Origin: a virus | Strand: one strand, 5' to 3' | Length of the DNA: 64,000 bases | Virus record (IMG/VR): IMGVR_UViG_3300020222_002168 | Location: 35,529 to 99,528 of that record | Part shown: positions 5,636 through 11,525 of the stretch, in pieces | Numbering within the stretch: position 1 is the stretch's first letter | How the letters are laid out: every line of letters starts with the position of its first letter | Notes under the pieces: model-generated | What the model was told of the DNA's origin: nothing | The model's database searches: none | What the model saw: the letters and a program-made list of their open reading frames with translations, nothing else | Position numbers and translations under genes: made by a program

Positions 5636-5684
5636 TCCGTCTGTGCCTTGTAAGGGCACGGCCCTACCATTAGACGAACGACGC
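5611..5684 (-). tRNA. tRNA-Val(TAC) 5' half joined to Arg(TCT)-like 3' half
   Basis: D arm, anticodon arm GTGCC-CTTACAA-GGCAC and T arm GGAGG-TTCGATT-CCTTC are good. The acceptor strands GCGTCGT and CGGGGGT do not pair. The 3' strand pairs 7/7 (two wobbles) with ACCTCTG of the tRNA at 4887-4959, the reciprocal of that gene's defect. Confidence 0.85.
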
Positions 5685-5688
5685 AAAA

Positions 5689-5767
5689 TGGTCCGAGTGG
5701 CAAGATTCGAACTTGCGACATCCTGCTCCCAAAGCAGGCGGAATGAACCAGGCTATCCTACACTCGG
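5689..5767 (-). tRNA. tRNA-Pro(TGG)
   Basis: Acceptor CCGAGTG/CACTCGG, anticodon stem CCTGC/GCAGG with loop TTTGGGA, T arm GCAAG-TTCGAAT-CTTGC, encoded CCA. Confidence 0.93.
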
Positions 5768-5775
5768 AAAAACTA

Positions 5776-5850
5776 TGGTGGAGATGGAGAGAATCGAACT
5801 CTCAATTCCTGCTTGCAAAACAGGTGTGTTCCCATTAGCACTACATCCCC
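5776..5850 (-). tRNA. tRNA-Ala(TGC)
   Basis: Acceptor GGGGATG/CATCTCC contains the G3-U70 wobble that identifies Ala tRNA. Anticodon loop TTTGCAA, T arm GAGAG-TTCGATT-CTCTC, encoded CCA. Confidence 0.94.
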
Positions 5851-5857
5851 ATTATAT

Positions 5858-5933
5858 TGGCTCCGGAGGCTGGGCACGATCCAGCGACATTTGGTTTAAC
5901 AGACCAACGCTCTACCAACTGAGCTACTCCGGA
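5858..5933 (-). tRNA. tRNA-Asn(GTT) with unusual T loop
   Basis: Acceptor TCCGGAG/CTCCGGA, D arm TAGCTCAGTTGGTAGAGC, anticodon loop CTGTTAA, encoded CCA. The T loop is ATCGTGC, not TTCGANT, so the usual T54-A58 pair is lost, although the stem GCTGG/CCAGC is intact. Confidence 0.88.
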
Positions 5934-5943
5934 ACGGAAAACT

Positions 5944-6017
5944 TGGAGCGGCGAAAGGGAATCGAACCCTTGTCGTGAGATTGGAAGTCTCTCATTCTAC
6001 CATTGAACTACCGCCGC
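5944..6017 (-). tRNA. tRNA-Gly(TCC)
   Basis: Acceptor GCGGCGG/TCGCCGC, anticodon loop CTTCCAA, T arm AAGGG-TTCGATT-CCCTT, encoded CCA, U73. The outer anticodon-stem pair is A-A. Confidence 0.9.
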
Positions 6018-6027
6018 ATCTAAAACT

Positions 6028-6102
<75 letters not shown>

Positions 6103-6125
6103 GTAAATCTACTTATCACAATCCT

Positions 6126-6200
6126 TGGCGGTCCCAACGGGAGTCGAACCCGTCCCTGCGCCGTGACAGGGCGCTATACTAACCGATATACTATGGAACC
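6126..6200 (-). tRNA. tRNA-Asp(GTC)
   Basis: Acceptor GGTTCCA/TGGGACC, anticodon stem GCGCC/GGCGC with loop CTGTCAC, T arm ACGGG-TTCGACT-CCCGT, encoded CCA, G73. Confidence 0.94.
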
Positions 6201-6339
6201 ATTAAGTGATAGCACGGTTTACTATCCTCTTGCTACCTGATGTTGGCAGATTATATCTGCCGTTTACCGGTATCACAGGCTTCCCGCTTCGGACAAGGTT
6301 GGGATTGATCGATCCCTACGAGCCATGCTATCACTTAAT
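6201..6339 (-). ncRNA. stem-closed RNA between tRNA-Asp and tRNA-Tyr
   Basis: ATTAAGTGATAGCA (6201-6214) is perfectly inverted at 6326-6339, closing a segment of about 139 bases that exactly fills the space between two tRNA genes. Inside are further hairpins, GGGAT/ATCCC and GGCAGAT/ATCTGCC. No reading frame of interest runs through it. RNase P and 3' tRNA processing would release it. Family unknown. Confidence 0.6.
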
Positions 6340-6424
6340 GGTGGATGCGGTAGGACTCGCACCTACGATGTTTCCCTGTCACGGTTTTACAGACCGCTGC
6401 CTTCGCTGCTCGGCACACGCATCC
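6339..6424 (-). tRNA. tRNA-Tyr(GTA)
   Basis: Class II with long variable arm, acceptor GGATGCG/CGCATCC, anticodon loop CTGTAAA, T arm GTAGG-TGCGAGT-CCTAC, encoded CCA. It is the first tRNA behind the array promoter. Confidence 0.92.
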
Positions 6425-6432
6425 AGTGAAAA

Positions 6433-6461
6433 ATTATAACACTCTCCCGCTATGCTGTCAA
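6433..6461 (-). promoter_or_regulatory. consensus sigma-70 promoter of the tRNA array
   Basis: TTGACA (6456-6461), 17-base spacer, TATAAT (6433-6438) on the minus strand, a few bases ahead of tRNA-Tyr. The spacer contains one arm of the inverted repeat ACACTCTCC/GGAGAGTGT (6439-6447, 6481-6489), a possible operator. Confidence 0.88.
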
Positions 6462-6560
6462 CCGCTGTGCAGGCGGAGGTGGAGAGTGTGTAGTAAAATG
6501 CTCTCCGCGACTATGTCGGGTGTCCTCCTTGTCAACGGGAGTAGGAAAACATTTTACTAC
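6439..6560. repeat. two adjoining inverted repeats upstream of tRNA promoter
   Basis: A 9-base repeat (6439-6447 with 6481-6489) is followed directly by an 11-base repeat GTAGTAAAATG/CATTTTACTAC (6490-6500, 6550-6560). The first straddles the promoter; the second encloses about 49 bases with an internal CTCC/GGAG stem. They could be operator sites or remnants of stem-closed RNAs. Confidence 0.5.
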
Positions 6561-6659
6561 TCTACCATTTTTTTATCCACACAAGGATAAGCCATCCGGT
6601 AGGCCGCCCGTTTATTTTTTAGAGTGCTGAAAGGACCTCGTTTCCACATGCACTGTGAT

Positions 6660-6690
6660 AAAAAAACCCCAGGTCTTTCGATCCTGGGGT
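6660..6690 (-). terminator. intrinsic terminator
   Basis: Stem CCCCAGG/CCTGGGG (6683-6689 with 6667-6673 on the minus strand) with a 9-base loop, followed by seven U residues. It ends the RNA that starts near 6828. Confidence 0.88.
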
Positions 6691-6828
6691 TCCGTGTAAT
6701 CTTGTATCGTCCTAGACTATGCGGAACCCCTTGTACGATCATTTCCTAGGCCAAAACAGGGCTCTGACCAATATGTTATGGCCATCTGTTTTGCACTGGT
6801 TCTAATCGAATGAAGTTGTTTCATCATA
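6660..6828 (-). ncRNA. promoter-to-terminator structured RNA
   Basis: A transcript of about 169 bases is bounded by a consensus promoter (6835-6863) and the terminator at 6660-6690, with no good reading frame. It contains an 8-base stem CAAAACAG/CTGTTTTG (6786-6793 with 6752-6759). Three helix pairs occur in interlaced order: CCTAG/CTAGG, ATCGT/ACGAT and GGGGTTCCG/CGGAACCCC. The last shares CCCC with the terminator stem, so it could act as an anti-terminator. This may be a small regulatory RNA or an attenuator leader for the tRNA array. Confidence 0.65.
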
Positions 6829-6834
6829 GTCCCT

Positions 6835-6863
6835 ATTATATAGACACTTTATTTAGTTGTCAA
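6835..6863 (-). promoter_or_regulatory. consensus sigma-70 promoter of structured RNA
   Basis: TTGACA (6858-6863), exactly 17 bases, TATAAT (6835-6840) on the minus strand. No gene starts downstream before the terminator. Confidence 0.88.
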
Positions 6864-6900
6864 CGATTTTTTCGTAGTGAAATGTGGCTTTTTTGTCCGT

Positions 6901-7137
6901 TTAGTCGATCTCACGCTGGATCAGTAAGTGCTTACCAACTTCGAACAGACCCACACCACCCACATGGTCTAGGCAGCTGGCATGTATCTTACATTCCCCA
7001 TTGCCTGTGGAACAGGCCACGAATTCTTCGATCTCCCCTGTTTCTACCATGCGTTTCATTTCGTCTAGGACTTCTAGCATCTCGGTCTTTCTCTTTTCGT
7101 CGATTTTGATCTTAGGATCGATAGATACCACTTTCAT
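6901..7137 (-). CDS. small conserved phage protein, 78 residues
   Basis: Begins MKVVSIDPKIKIDEKRKTEM, has a helical region and then ACSTGNGECKIHASC with three cysteines and a histidine that could bind a metal. It starts two bases after the clpP-like stop codon, so both are probably one operon. Function unknown. Confidence 0.7.
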   Translation of the reverse strand: MKVVSIDPKIKIDEKRKTEMLEVLDEMKRMVETGEIEEFVACSTGNGECKIHASCLDHVGGVGLFEVGKHLLIQREID

Positions 7138-7138
7138 G

Positions 7139-7714
7139 TCATCCCCTTTCTAATATCTGATCGGCAGCGCCGAACTCGATCATCTCTTCTGAGGTCATGT
7201 AGACATCGTGTGCAGGCAGAAGTCGGGTCTTGATGATGCGACCATCTAGTCCTGTGGTTTCTTTCAGGACATTGTACATGGCTTGATTAAGTCGATCTGT
7301 TTCTTTTCTCTGTGCTTTGATATCATGATACTTGCCCATCTCTTCTGTGGATGACATCTGATGGCACATGATACCGCAGTTTTTGGTAACATAACGTTCA
7401 CTCTTTGAACCGGAAGCCACGATGAGGAAAGCGGCACTCATCACAGATCCATATCCGATAGTCCGTATGGGAATCCGGCTGTTCCTCATCATGTCTATGA
7501 GTCCAAGTGCTTCGTAGAGATCTCCTCCTTGGCTATTGACATAAAGAGTCAGCACTCGATCTGGTCTAGGATCTATGTTCTCGTAGGCCAGCCATTTAAC
7601 AGTTTCGTTTACGCTTTCCTCATCTATCTCCCCGACGAGGAAATGTACTCCTGCATCTTGGAATTTAACATTCTGGCGGTCTTGGGCGTTGAAATCGTCC
7701 AATCTTTTTGACAC
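7139..7714 (-). CDS. clpP: ClpP-like serine protease subunit
   Basis: 191 residues with the ClpP fold landmarks: LTLYVNSQGGDLYEALGLIDMM (about residues 55-76), the nucleophile region GYGSVMSA (Ser about 93), IMCHQM with the catalytic His (about 118) and DVYMTSEEMIEFGAAD with the Asp (about 170). ClpP forms the barrel that degrades substrates fed by ClpX or ClpA. The window also encodes ClpS and a tmRNA whose tag ends in LAA, a ClpXP signal. The phage subunit may assemble alone or with host ClpP; ClpP-like folds also serve as capsid proteases in some phages. Confidence 0.85.
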   Translation of the reverse strand: MSKRLDDFNAQDRQNVKFQDAGVHFLVGEIDEESVNETVKWLAYENIDPRPDRVLTLYVNSQGGDLYEALGLIDMMRNSRIPIRTIGYGSVMSAAFLIVASGSKSERYVTKNCGIMCHQMSSTEEMGKYHDIKAQRKETDRLNQAMYNVLKETTGLDGRIIKTRLLPAHDVYMTSEEMIEFGAADQILERG

Positions 7715-7754
7715 GATATCTCCTTAACGTTCACTACTACTTATCACTGTGATA

Positions 7755-7763
7755 ATTATAGCA
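7755..7763 (-). promoter_or_regulatory. extended -10 promoter upstream of clpP
   Basis: Minus strand TGCTATAAT, an extended -10 element, lies about 40 bases before the clpP-like start. No good -35 is seen. Confidence 0.5.
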
Positions 7764-7768
7764 TAGTA

Positions 7769-7954
7769 TTATTCAACTACCGGGCGAAATCTAGCCAAAA
7801 AACTCTCTTCAAAACAGCTGAATTCGTTGGGCAAATGCGCTTCCGAAGTTTCCGATCTGTAGTAGACCCATCGTTTACCCTCTAGATCCACGGTGCCCAA
7901 AACTATAAAAATCTTTCCATCGCTGCTGGTCCATTTGCTGCCCATTTTGATCAT
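7769..7954 (-). CDS. small unknown protein, 61 residues
   Basis: Begins MIKMGSKWTSSDGKIFIVLGTV and looks like one small beta-rich domain with a C-terminal ARFRPVVE. AGGAG lies six bases before the start. Probably a phage accessory protein of unknown role. Confidence 0.65.
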   Translation of the reverse strand: MIKMGSKWTSSDGKIFIVLGTVDLEGKRWVYYRSETSEAHLPNEFSCFEESFLARFRPVVE

Positions 7955-7964
7955 AGTCCACTCC

Positions 7965-8369
7965 TTATGTCCTGAAAACCTCCGTGGCCTCTGTGTCCAC
8001 GTTTTCTACCATATGTAGCATAAATCTGTAGGCGGACCAAGCGTTCTTGACCGCTTCGTTTTCGCTGAGTTCCGTGGGGAACATGTCCACCCAAATGCTA
8101 TTTTCTGGCTGTGCGTGGCGATGTAGACCCTGTTTTCTGGGCTGTAGGATTCGATTCGAATCCCAGAGCTGCTCCGCCACAGCCAGGCATTGTTGATGGT
8201 CTAGTCCTTGGAGATACCTGGGTTCTGATCTGTACATCAGGATCACGTTGCCCAGTTGTTCTCTCTCCGAGATACTGGTAGCGGTGATGATGAAGGCCAC
8301 ATCGTCGATGCTGACTTCTCCGTTTACTATGTCTCTAACACAGCGACCTAGGCTAAATCCTATTTTCAT
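7965..8369 (-). CDS. small unknown phage protein
   Basis: About 134 residues from the ATG at 8369; a longer frame extends through the upstream gene. It contains FIITATSISEREQLGNVILMYRSEP and ends near EVFRT. It overlaps the preceding gene by 17 bases, the usual compact arrangement here. No motif recognised. Confidence 0.65.
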   Translation of the reverse strand: MKIGFSLGRCVRDIVNGEVSIDDVAFIITATSISEREQLGNVILMYRSEPRYLQGLDHQQCLAVAEQLWDSNRILQPRKQGLHRHAQPENSIWVDMFPTELSENEAVKNAWSAYRFMLHMVENVDTEATEVFRT

Positions 8370-8772
8370 ATCGTTCGTCTCTTTCTCGTCTATGGGTTTC
8401 ACAGAGCGTTTTGATCCAGCCCCCGTCGTTCTGTGTGCCCGGTGCTCCACATTCTTCGCAGGCCACCGCAGACCAGGATTCTGCCATACTGACCAGTCCA
8501 GAGATGTAGTCATCCCCGCCGTCATAGTAGAATCTCAGCGTTCCAAACTTTTCTTTGACCTGAGTGGCCACTACCTGAGCAATCTCATTGCCCATCTTTT
8601 CTTGCCAATCGATGTGATTCTGTATGTTGGCACAGAGGCTGTCGATGATATCGTACCATCCATCACCGTGTTCGAATCCCCAGCACATGGCCGTGGTCTT
8701 CATGTCAGCGTACCGGTTGGCAAATATCTTAGGATATTTTTCTACCAATCTTTGATCTAATCGTTCGTTCAT
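8353..8772 (-). CDS. conserved phage protein with Cys-rich C terminus
   Basis: 139 residues, with TTAMCWGFEHGDGWYDIIDSL (about 26-46), FGTLRFYYDGGDD (about 76-88) and a possible zinc-binding cluster CEECGAPG...CETH (about 106-128). This layout recurs in T4-like marine phages without known function. It follows the promoter at 8804-8832. Confidence 0.75.
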   Translation of the reverse strand: MNERLDQRLVEKYPKIFANRYADMKTTAMCWGFEHGDGWYDIIDSLCANIQNHIDWQEKMGNEIAQVVATQVKEKFGTLRFYYDGGDDYISGLVSMAESWSAVACEECGAPGTQNDGGWIKTLCETHRRERDERYENRI

Positions 8773-8803
8773 TCTTCAACTCCGAAATGTTCTTTGATGA
8801 TAT

Positions 8804-8832
8804 ATTATACTATCAAAACGATATCCAGTCAA
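8804..8832 (-). promoter_or_regulatory. sigma-70 promoter
   Basis: TTGACT (8827-8832), 17 bases, TATAAT (8804-8809) on the minus strand, ahead of the gene starting at 8772. Confidence 0.82.
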
Positions 8833-9017
8833 CTCCACCGTAGTCCAAAAAGCATATAACCATAGTCGTTCAATGCAGTGACAACCATGCCCTTACGCTG
8901 ACAGAAATTTTTCGCACACCACGCATCCAATTCCTGCTCATGCTCTGCCCAAAATTGAAAATCGGCGAGGAAGAATGTTTTGGTTTCGAGAATGGCTACG
9001 TATCGACGATCAGTCAC
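8829..9017 (-). CDS. tiny LRW-family protein
   Basis: 62 residues with GTG start behind GGAGG. Shows the family layout: an aromatic/Cys helix (HEQELDAWCAKNFC) and the C-terminal motif YMLFGLRWS. One of at least seven paralogs between 8.8 and 11.5 kb. Function unknown. Confidence 0.65.
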   Translation of the reverse strand: MTDRRYVAILETKTFFLADFQFWAEHEQELDAWCAKNFCQRKGMVVTALNDYGYMLFGLRWS

Positions 9018-9036
9018 CTATCCTCCAATGTAGACT

Positions 9037-9252
9037 TCAAGCCCATTTTAACCGAAACATCAATGCATCTCGTTCTTCACGGAATAGGTAAAGGGCGATG
9101 TTGTCATAGTAATAACTGACATCCGAAACATCTTGGACGTCGTGGCTGACATAACTCTCACAATGTTCTCGTGCCCAATGATCGGCATTATGGAAATGCC
9201 GTTCCGATTCATCGTAGTCCATACGAGCATCATTGAGATATACTTCGAACAT
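9037..9252 (-). CDS. tiny LRW-family protein
   Basis: 71 residues (MFEVYLNDARMDYDESERHF...), with ADHWAREHCESYV and the ending FREERDALMFRLKWA. Starts five bases after the upstream gene. Same family as its neighbours. Confidence 0.65.
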   Translation of the reverse strand: MFEVYLNDARMDYDESERHFHNADHWAREHCESYVSHDVQDVSDVSYYYDNIALYLFREERDALMFRLKWA

Positions 9253-9256
9253 CTGT

Positions 9257-9523
9257 CTATGCTCCCTCCCAACATTGATGGCCAGCCTGATGCTCGAATG
9301 TTAGAAGTCCCACACGCTGGCTGTGGACGTTGGCACAGACTCCCCAATCTGCATCTTCTAGGCCTGGTTCCAAATCGCTGGACAATCTGCGGAAGTGCCT
9401 GCATCCTGATGAGCAGTCGGGATAGTTTTCTGTGGGATCTGCCCAGCGTTCCACGCCCCCACCATAGTCCGTGTAGTCGGTGGGCAGGATCTGTACCACC
9501 TGCCAGAGATGATCGCGTATCAT
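9257..9523 (-). CDS. conserved Cys-containing small protein
   Basis: 88 residues. PDCSSGCRHFRRL, DWGVCANVHSQRVGLLTFEHQAGHQC (about 36-84) follow a pattern of spaced cysteines seen in a family of small bacterial proteins, likely a metal site. Its ATG overlaps the preceding stop. Function unknown. Confidence 0.7.
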   Translation of the reverse strand: MIRDHLWQVVQILPTDYTDYGGGVERWADPTENYPDCSSGCRHFRRLSSDLEPGLEDADWGVCANVHSQRVGLLTFEHQAGHQCWEGA

Positions 9524-9762
9524 TTTTTCCCTTTCTGTGCTAGATCATCAAACCAAAGTGCCGCGCAGACTATCTCTAAACGATCGCTGGCGGGATTGAC
9601 CTTTAGTGCTTCGTCGTGGCCCGTTTGGTAGGCCTTGGCCATATCTGCTCTAGAGTATCCACGATCCCAATATTGCGCCATCATTGGTAGGAATCCCACG
9701 AGGAATCCTGCCACTACCGCTATGATCAATCTCTTAGATTCTTCATTCATAAAATCCATCAT
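9520..9762 (-). CDS. small membrane-anchored protein
   Basis: About 80 residues from the ATG that overlaps the upstream stop (TGATG), which fixes the start at 9762. One transmembrane segment RLIIAVVAGFLVGFLPMMAQ lies near the N terminus. A polar domain follows. Function unknown. Confidence 0.65.
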   Translation of the reverse strand: MMDFMNEESKRLIIAVVAGFLVGFLPMMAQYWDRGYSRADMAKAYQTGHDEALKVNPASDRLEIVCAALWFDDLAQKGKK

Positions 9763-10058
9763 CACCCCCATCGTAATAAAAATACAGTCATTTCTTTCTT
9801 GCTTTTAAACTGGAATGTGTCGAAACTGGTCCTTCGTCCGCAATGGTGCTGTTCGCACCATTCGTGGACAGCATCCATTTCTGCCTGTGTTAAACCTACC
9901 TCCCATCCGAGAGGCTGTATTTCTGCACGAGCAGCCAAACGTAGTTTACCTTCACTCTGTATCCATTTGATCTTTTTATCTATGGCAGCCATCTCATCTA
10001 TCCATACGCTATGGAACTTACGTCCACCGTAGAGCGAACAGTGCTGCATCTTGTTCAT
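9762..10058 (-). CDS. LRW-family protein
   Basis: Up to 98 residues; the start could be any of several ATGs. Contains AVHEWCEQHHC and ends SKKEMTVFLLRWG. Tightly packed with both neighbours. Confidence 0.6.
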   Translation of the reverse strand: MNKMQHCSLYGGRKFHSVWIDEMAAIDKKIKWIQSEGKLRLAARAEIQPLGWEVGLTQAEMDAVHEWCEQHHCGRRTSFDTFQFKSKKEMTVFLLRWG

Positions 10059-10281
10059 TTTGGAAATACCATGCCCTTCCTCTCGTGTCGCTCAAATCTC
10101 GGAATTTACACTGGCAATGCTGCAAGCACCAGGTCAGTTTTTCAGAAAAGTCTTCATCGGGCAATCTTATCATGTGATACGATGCGAGCAGATCCATCAA
10201 CTTCTCGTCAACTTTGACATGCTCTTCTGCCCTCTGTGCCCGCATTATGCTCAGGGTGGGATTATCTTCTAGTGTGGCCAT
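10018..10281 (-). CDS. LRW-family protein
   Basis: 87 residues with KLTWCLQHCQCKFRDL and the ending FQNEQDAALFALRWT, the clearest form of the family signature. Overlaps the upstream gene by 20 bases. Confidence 0.65.
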   Translation of the reverse strand: MATLEDNPTLSIMRAQRAEEHVKVDEKLMDLLASYHMIRLPDEDFSEKLTWCLQHCQCKFRDLSDTRGRAWYFQNEQDAALFALRWT

Positions 10282-10618
10282 ATCTCAGCAACCATTCTGT
10301 CAGTGCAGGTCCCGTGAGTTTGGCGCGGATCTGATATTTGTAGCCCATCATGGCCACATCCGCCATCCTGTGCCACGAGGGAGTCTCTACGGCATTGTTC
10401 ATCACCCACTGCCCCTGTTCGCTTTTCTCCCACGTGATCAAAGGGTCGGCAGCGTAGAGATCTGGATCTTCTACATCGCCCATAGAGAACTCATGCACGA
10501 CGATATTTCTAACTTCTTCCACCCTATCTCCTACTCGCATATACTTGTATGTATGCTTGGTGGGAGCGGGACCTATATAACCGTGGCGATAAGCGGAGCC
10601 CGAATCAATCCCGGTCAT
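10262..10618 (-). CDS. unknown phage protein
   Basis: About 118 residues from ATG at 10618 (MTGIDSGSAYRHGYIG), overlapping the upstream stop by 14 bases. Basic with several aromatic residues and a C-terminal LTEWLLRYGH that may be a diverged LRW-like ending. Function unknown. Confidence 0.6.
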   Translation of the reverse strand: MTGIDSGSAYRHGYIGPAPTKHTYKYMRVGDRVEEVRNIVVHEFSMGDVEDPDLYAADPLITWEKSEQGQWVMNNAVETPSWHRMADVAMMGYKYQIRAKLTGPALTEWLLRYGHTRR

Positions 10619-11000
10619 ATAACTCCAGCATGATCTGCTCCAGATCTTTTTCAAACACGGCCCAACCCAATCTCACTCTAGGTAGATTCTTCCTTGGCTG
10701 TACGGTCATATATCCATCTTCATCGTAGCCGGGATTCCACCGCGAGTATCTGGTATTGTATAGGCTGTCTTGATTATACAGGAGATAGTCCTCGGGAATC
10801 AACCACGATCCGCCACGAGGCATCTGTTCACCCTTGAGACCTCGCATGATCATATCTCGTTCAATGTCTTCTCGGGTCAGGGGCCGCCATTCCGCACGAT
10901 CGTAGAGTACATCGACTCCTATAGGCATGAAAGCCCGATGCTTGACTTTAGCGAAATCCGTTTCGCGGATGATGACTTTTCGTTTCAATGTTCTCGTCAT
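10605..11000 (-). CDS. unknown phage protein
   Basis: 131 residues starting MTRTLKRKVIIRETDFAKV. The ATG overlaps the upstream stop (ATGA). Charged, with VRLGWAVFEKDLEQIMLELY at the end. No motif recognised. Confidence 0.65.
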   Translation of the reverse strand: MTRTLKRKVIIRETDFAKVKHRAFMPIGVDVLYDRAEWRPLTREDIERDMIMRGLKGEQMPRGGSWLIPEDYLLYNQDSLYNTRYSRWNPGYDEDGYMTVQPRKNLPRVRLGWAVFEKDLEQIMLELYDRD

Positions 11001-11221
11001 GATGTCCACTTCAAACTAAACAACAGCATATCTCGTTCGTCAGCGAAATGATATCTGTAGCCACCAAATCGTTCACGGCCTGTCCAGAAACAACACCACC
11101 TGCCATCCAGATTGCCTATGGCCGCCCACCTCGGTCCAAAATGCTTACGGCACCACGCTTCTGCTTCATAATGACGTGACTTATGTATGATCACTTCATA
11201 GGGGAACCGATCAGTGTTCAT
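10997..11221 (-). CDS. LRW-family protein
   Basis: 74 residues from the ATG overlapping the upstream stop (ATGA). Contains EAEAWCRKHFGPRWAAIG and ends FADERDMLLFSLKWTS, both parts of the family signature. Confidence 0.68.
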   Translation of the reverse strand: MNTDRFPYEVIIHKSRHYEAEAWCRKHFGPRWAAIGNLDGRWCCFWTGRERFGGYRYHFADERDMLLFSLKWTS

Positions 11222-11319
11222 GACCACCTCAACAGAAACATGATATATGCTTTTTCATCAGGAAAATTTACCAGTCTGGTGGCCAAGATCTCATGGATGT
11301 CAGCAGTCTTCACCGCCAT
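11218..11319 (-). CDS. 33-residue LRW-family protein
   Basis: A very short frame, MAVKTADIHEILATRLVNF then PDEKAYIMFLLRWS. It overlaps the upstream stop by 10 bases and the downstream start by 4 (ATGA). Coupling on both sides and the family ending argue it is real. It is essentially the C-terminal module alone. Confidence 0.6.
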   Translation of the reverse strand: MAVKTADIHEILATRLVNFPDEKAYIMFLLRWS

Positions 11320-11525
11320 CGTAGTGTGAACAAGGTAGCATCCGAATCTCTGCGGAATCGTAGAAATGTGTTACCAAAGATCTGATTGATGCTCCACTGG
11401 ATGTCTCGATCCTCGCGAAACTCTGACCTAGTGGCCCAATCACCCGCACCGACATTATCTCGGCACCACCGTTCAATATCTCGGATATGGTGATAGTATT
11501 CGCGGCCCAGTTTTATTTCAGTCAT
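11310..11525 (-). CDS. LRW-family protein
   Basis: 71 residues, starting MTEIKLGREYYHHI at the ATG overlapping the upstream stop. DIERWCRDNVGAGDWATR and the ending RDSDATLFTLRWR give the family signature. Confidence 0.68.
   Translation of the reverse strand: MTEIKLGREYYHHIRDIERWCRDNVGAGDWATRSEFREDRDIQWSINQIFGNTFLRFRRDSDATLFTLRWR

Noticed and set aside
2523-5684. Assembly chimeras as the cause of the tRNA half swaps
   Set aside because: The shared T-arm sequence is only 11 to 14 bases, much shorter than usual assembly overlaps, and the reciprocal 7/7 pairing is too exact; still, reads should be checked.
6201-6339. A tRNA hidden between tRNA-Asp and tRNA-Tyr
   Set aside because: No T arm (GGTTCGANNCC) or anticodon arm can be placed; the 14-base closing stem is too long for an acceptor.
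9060-9404. Reading frame of 114 residues on the minus strand
   Set aside because: It overlaps two better-supported genes (9037-9252 and 9257-9523) with family motifs and coupled starts.
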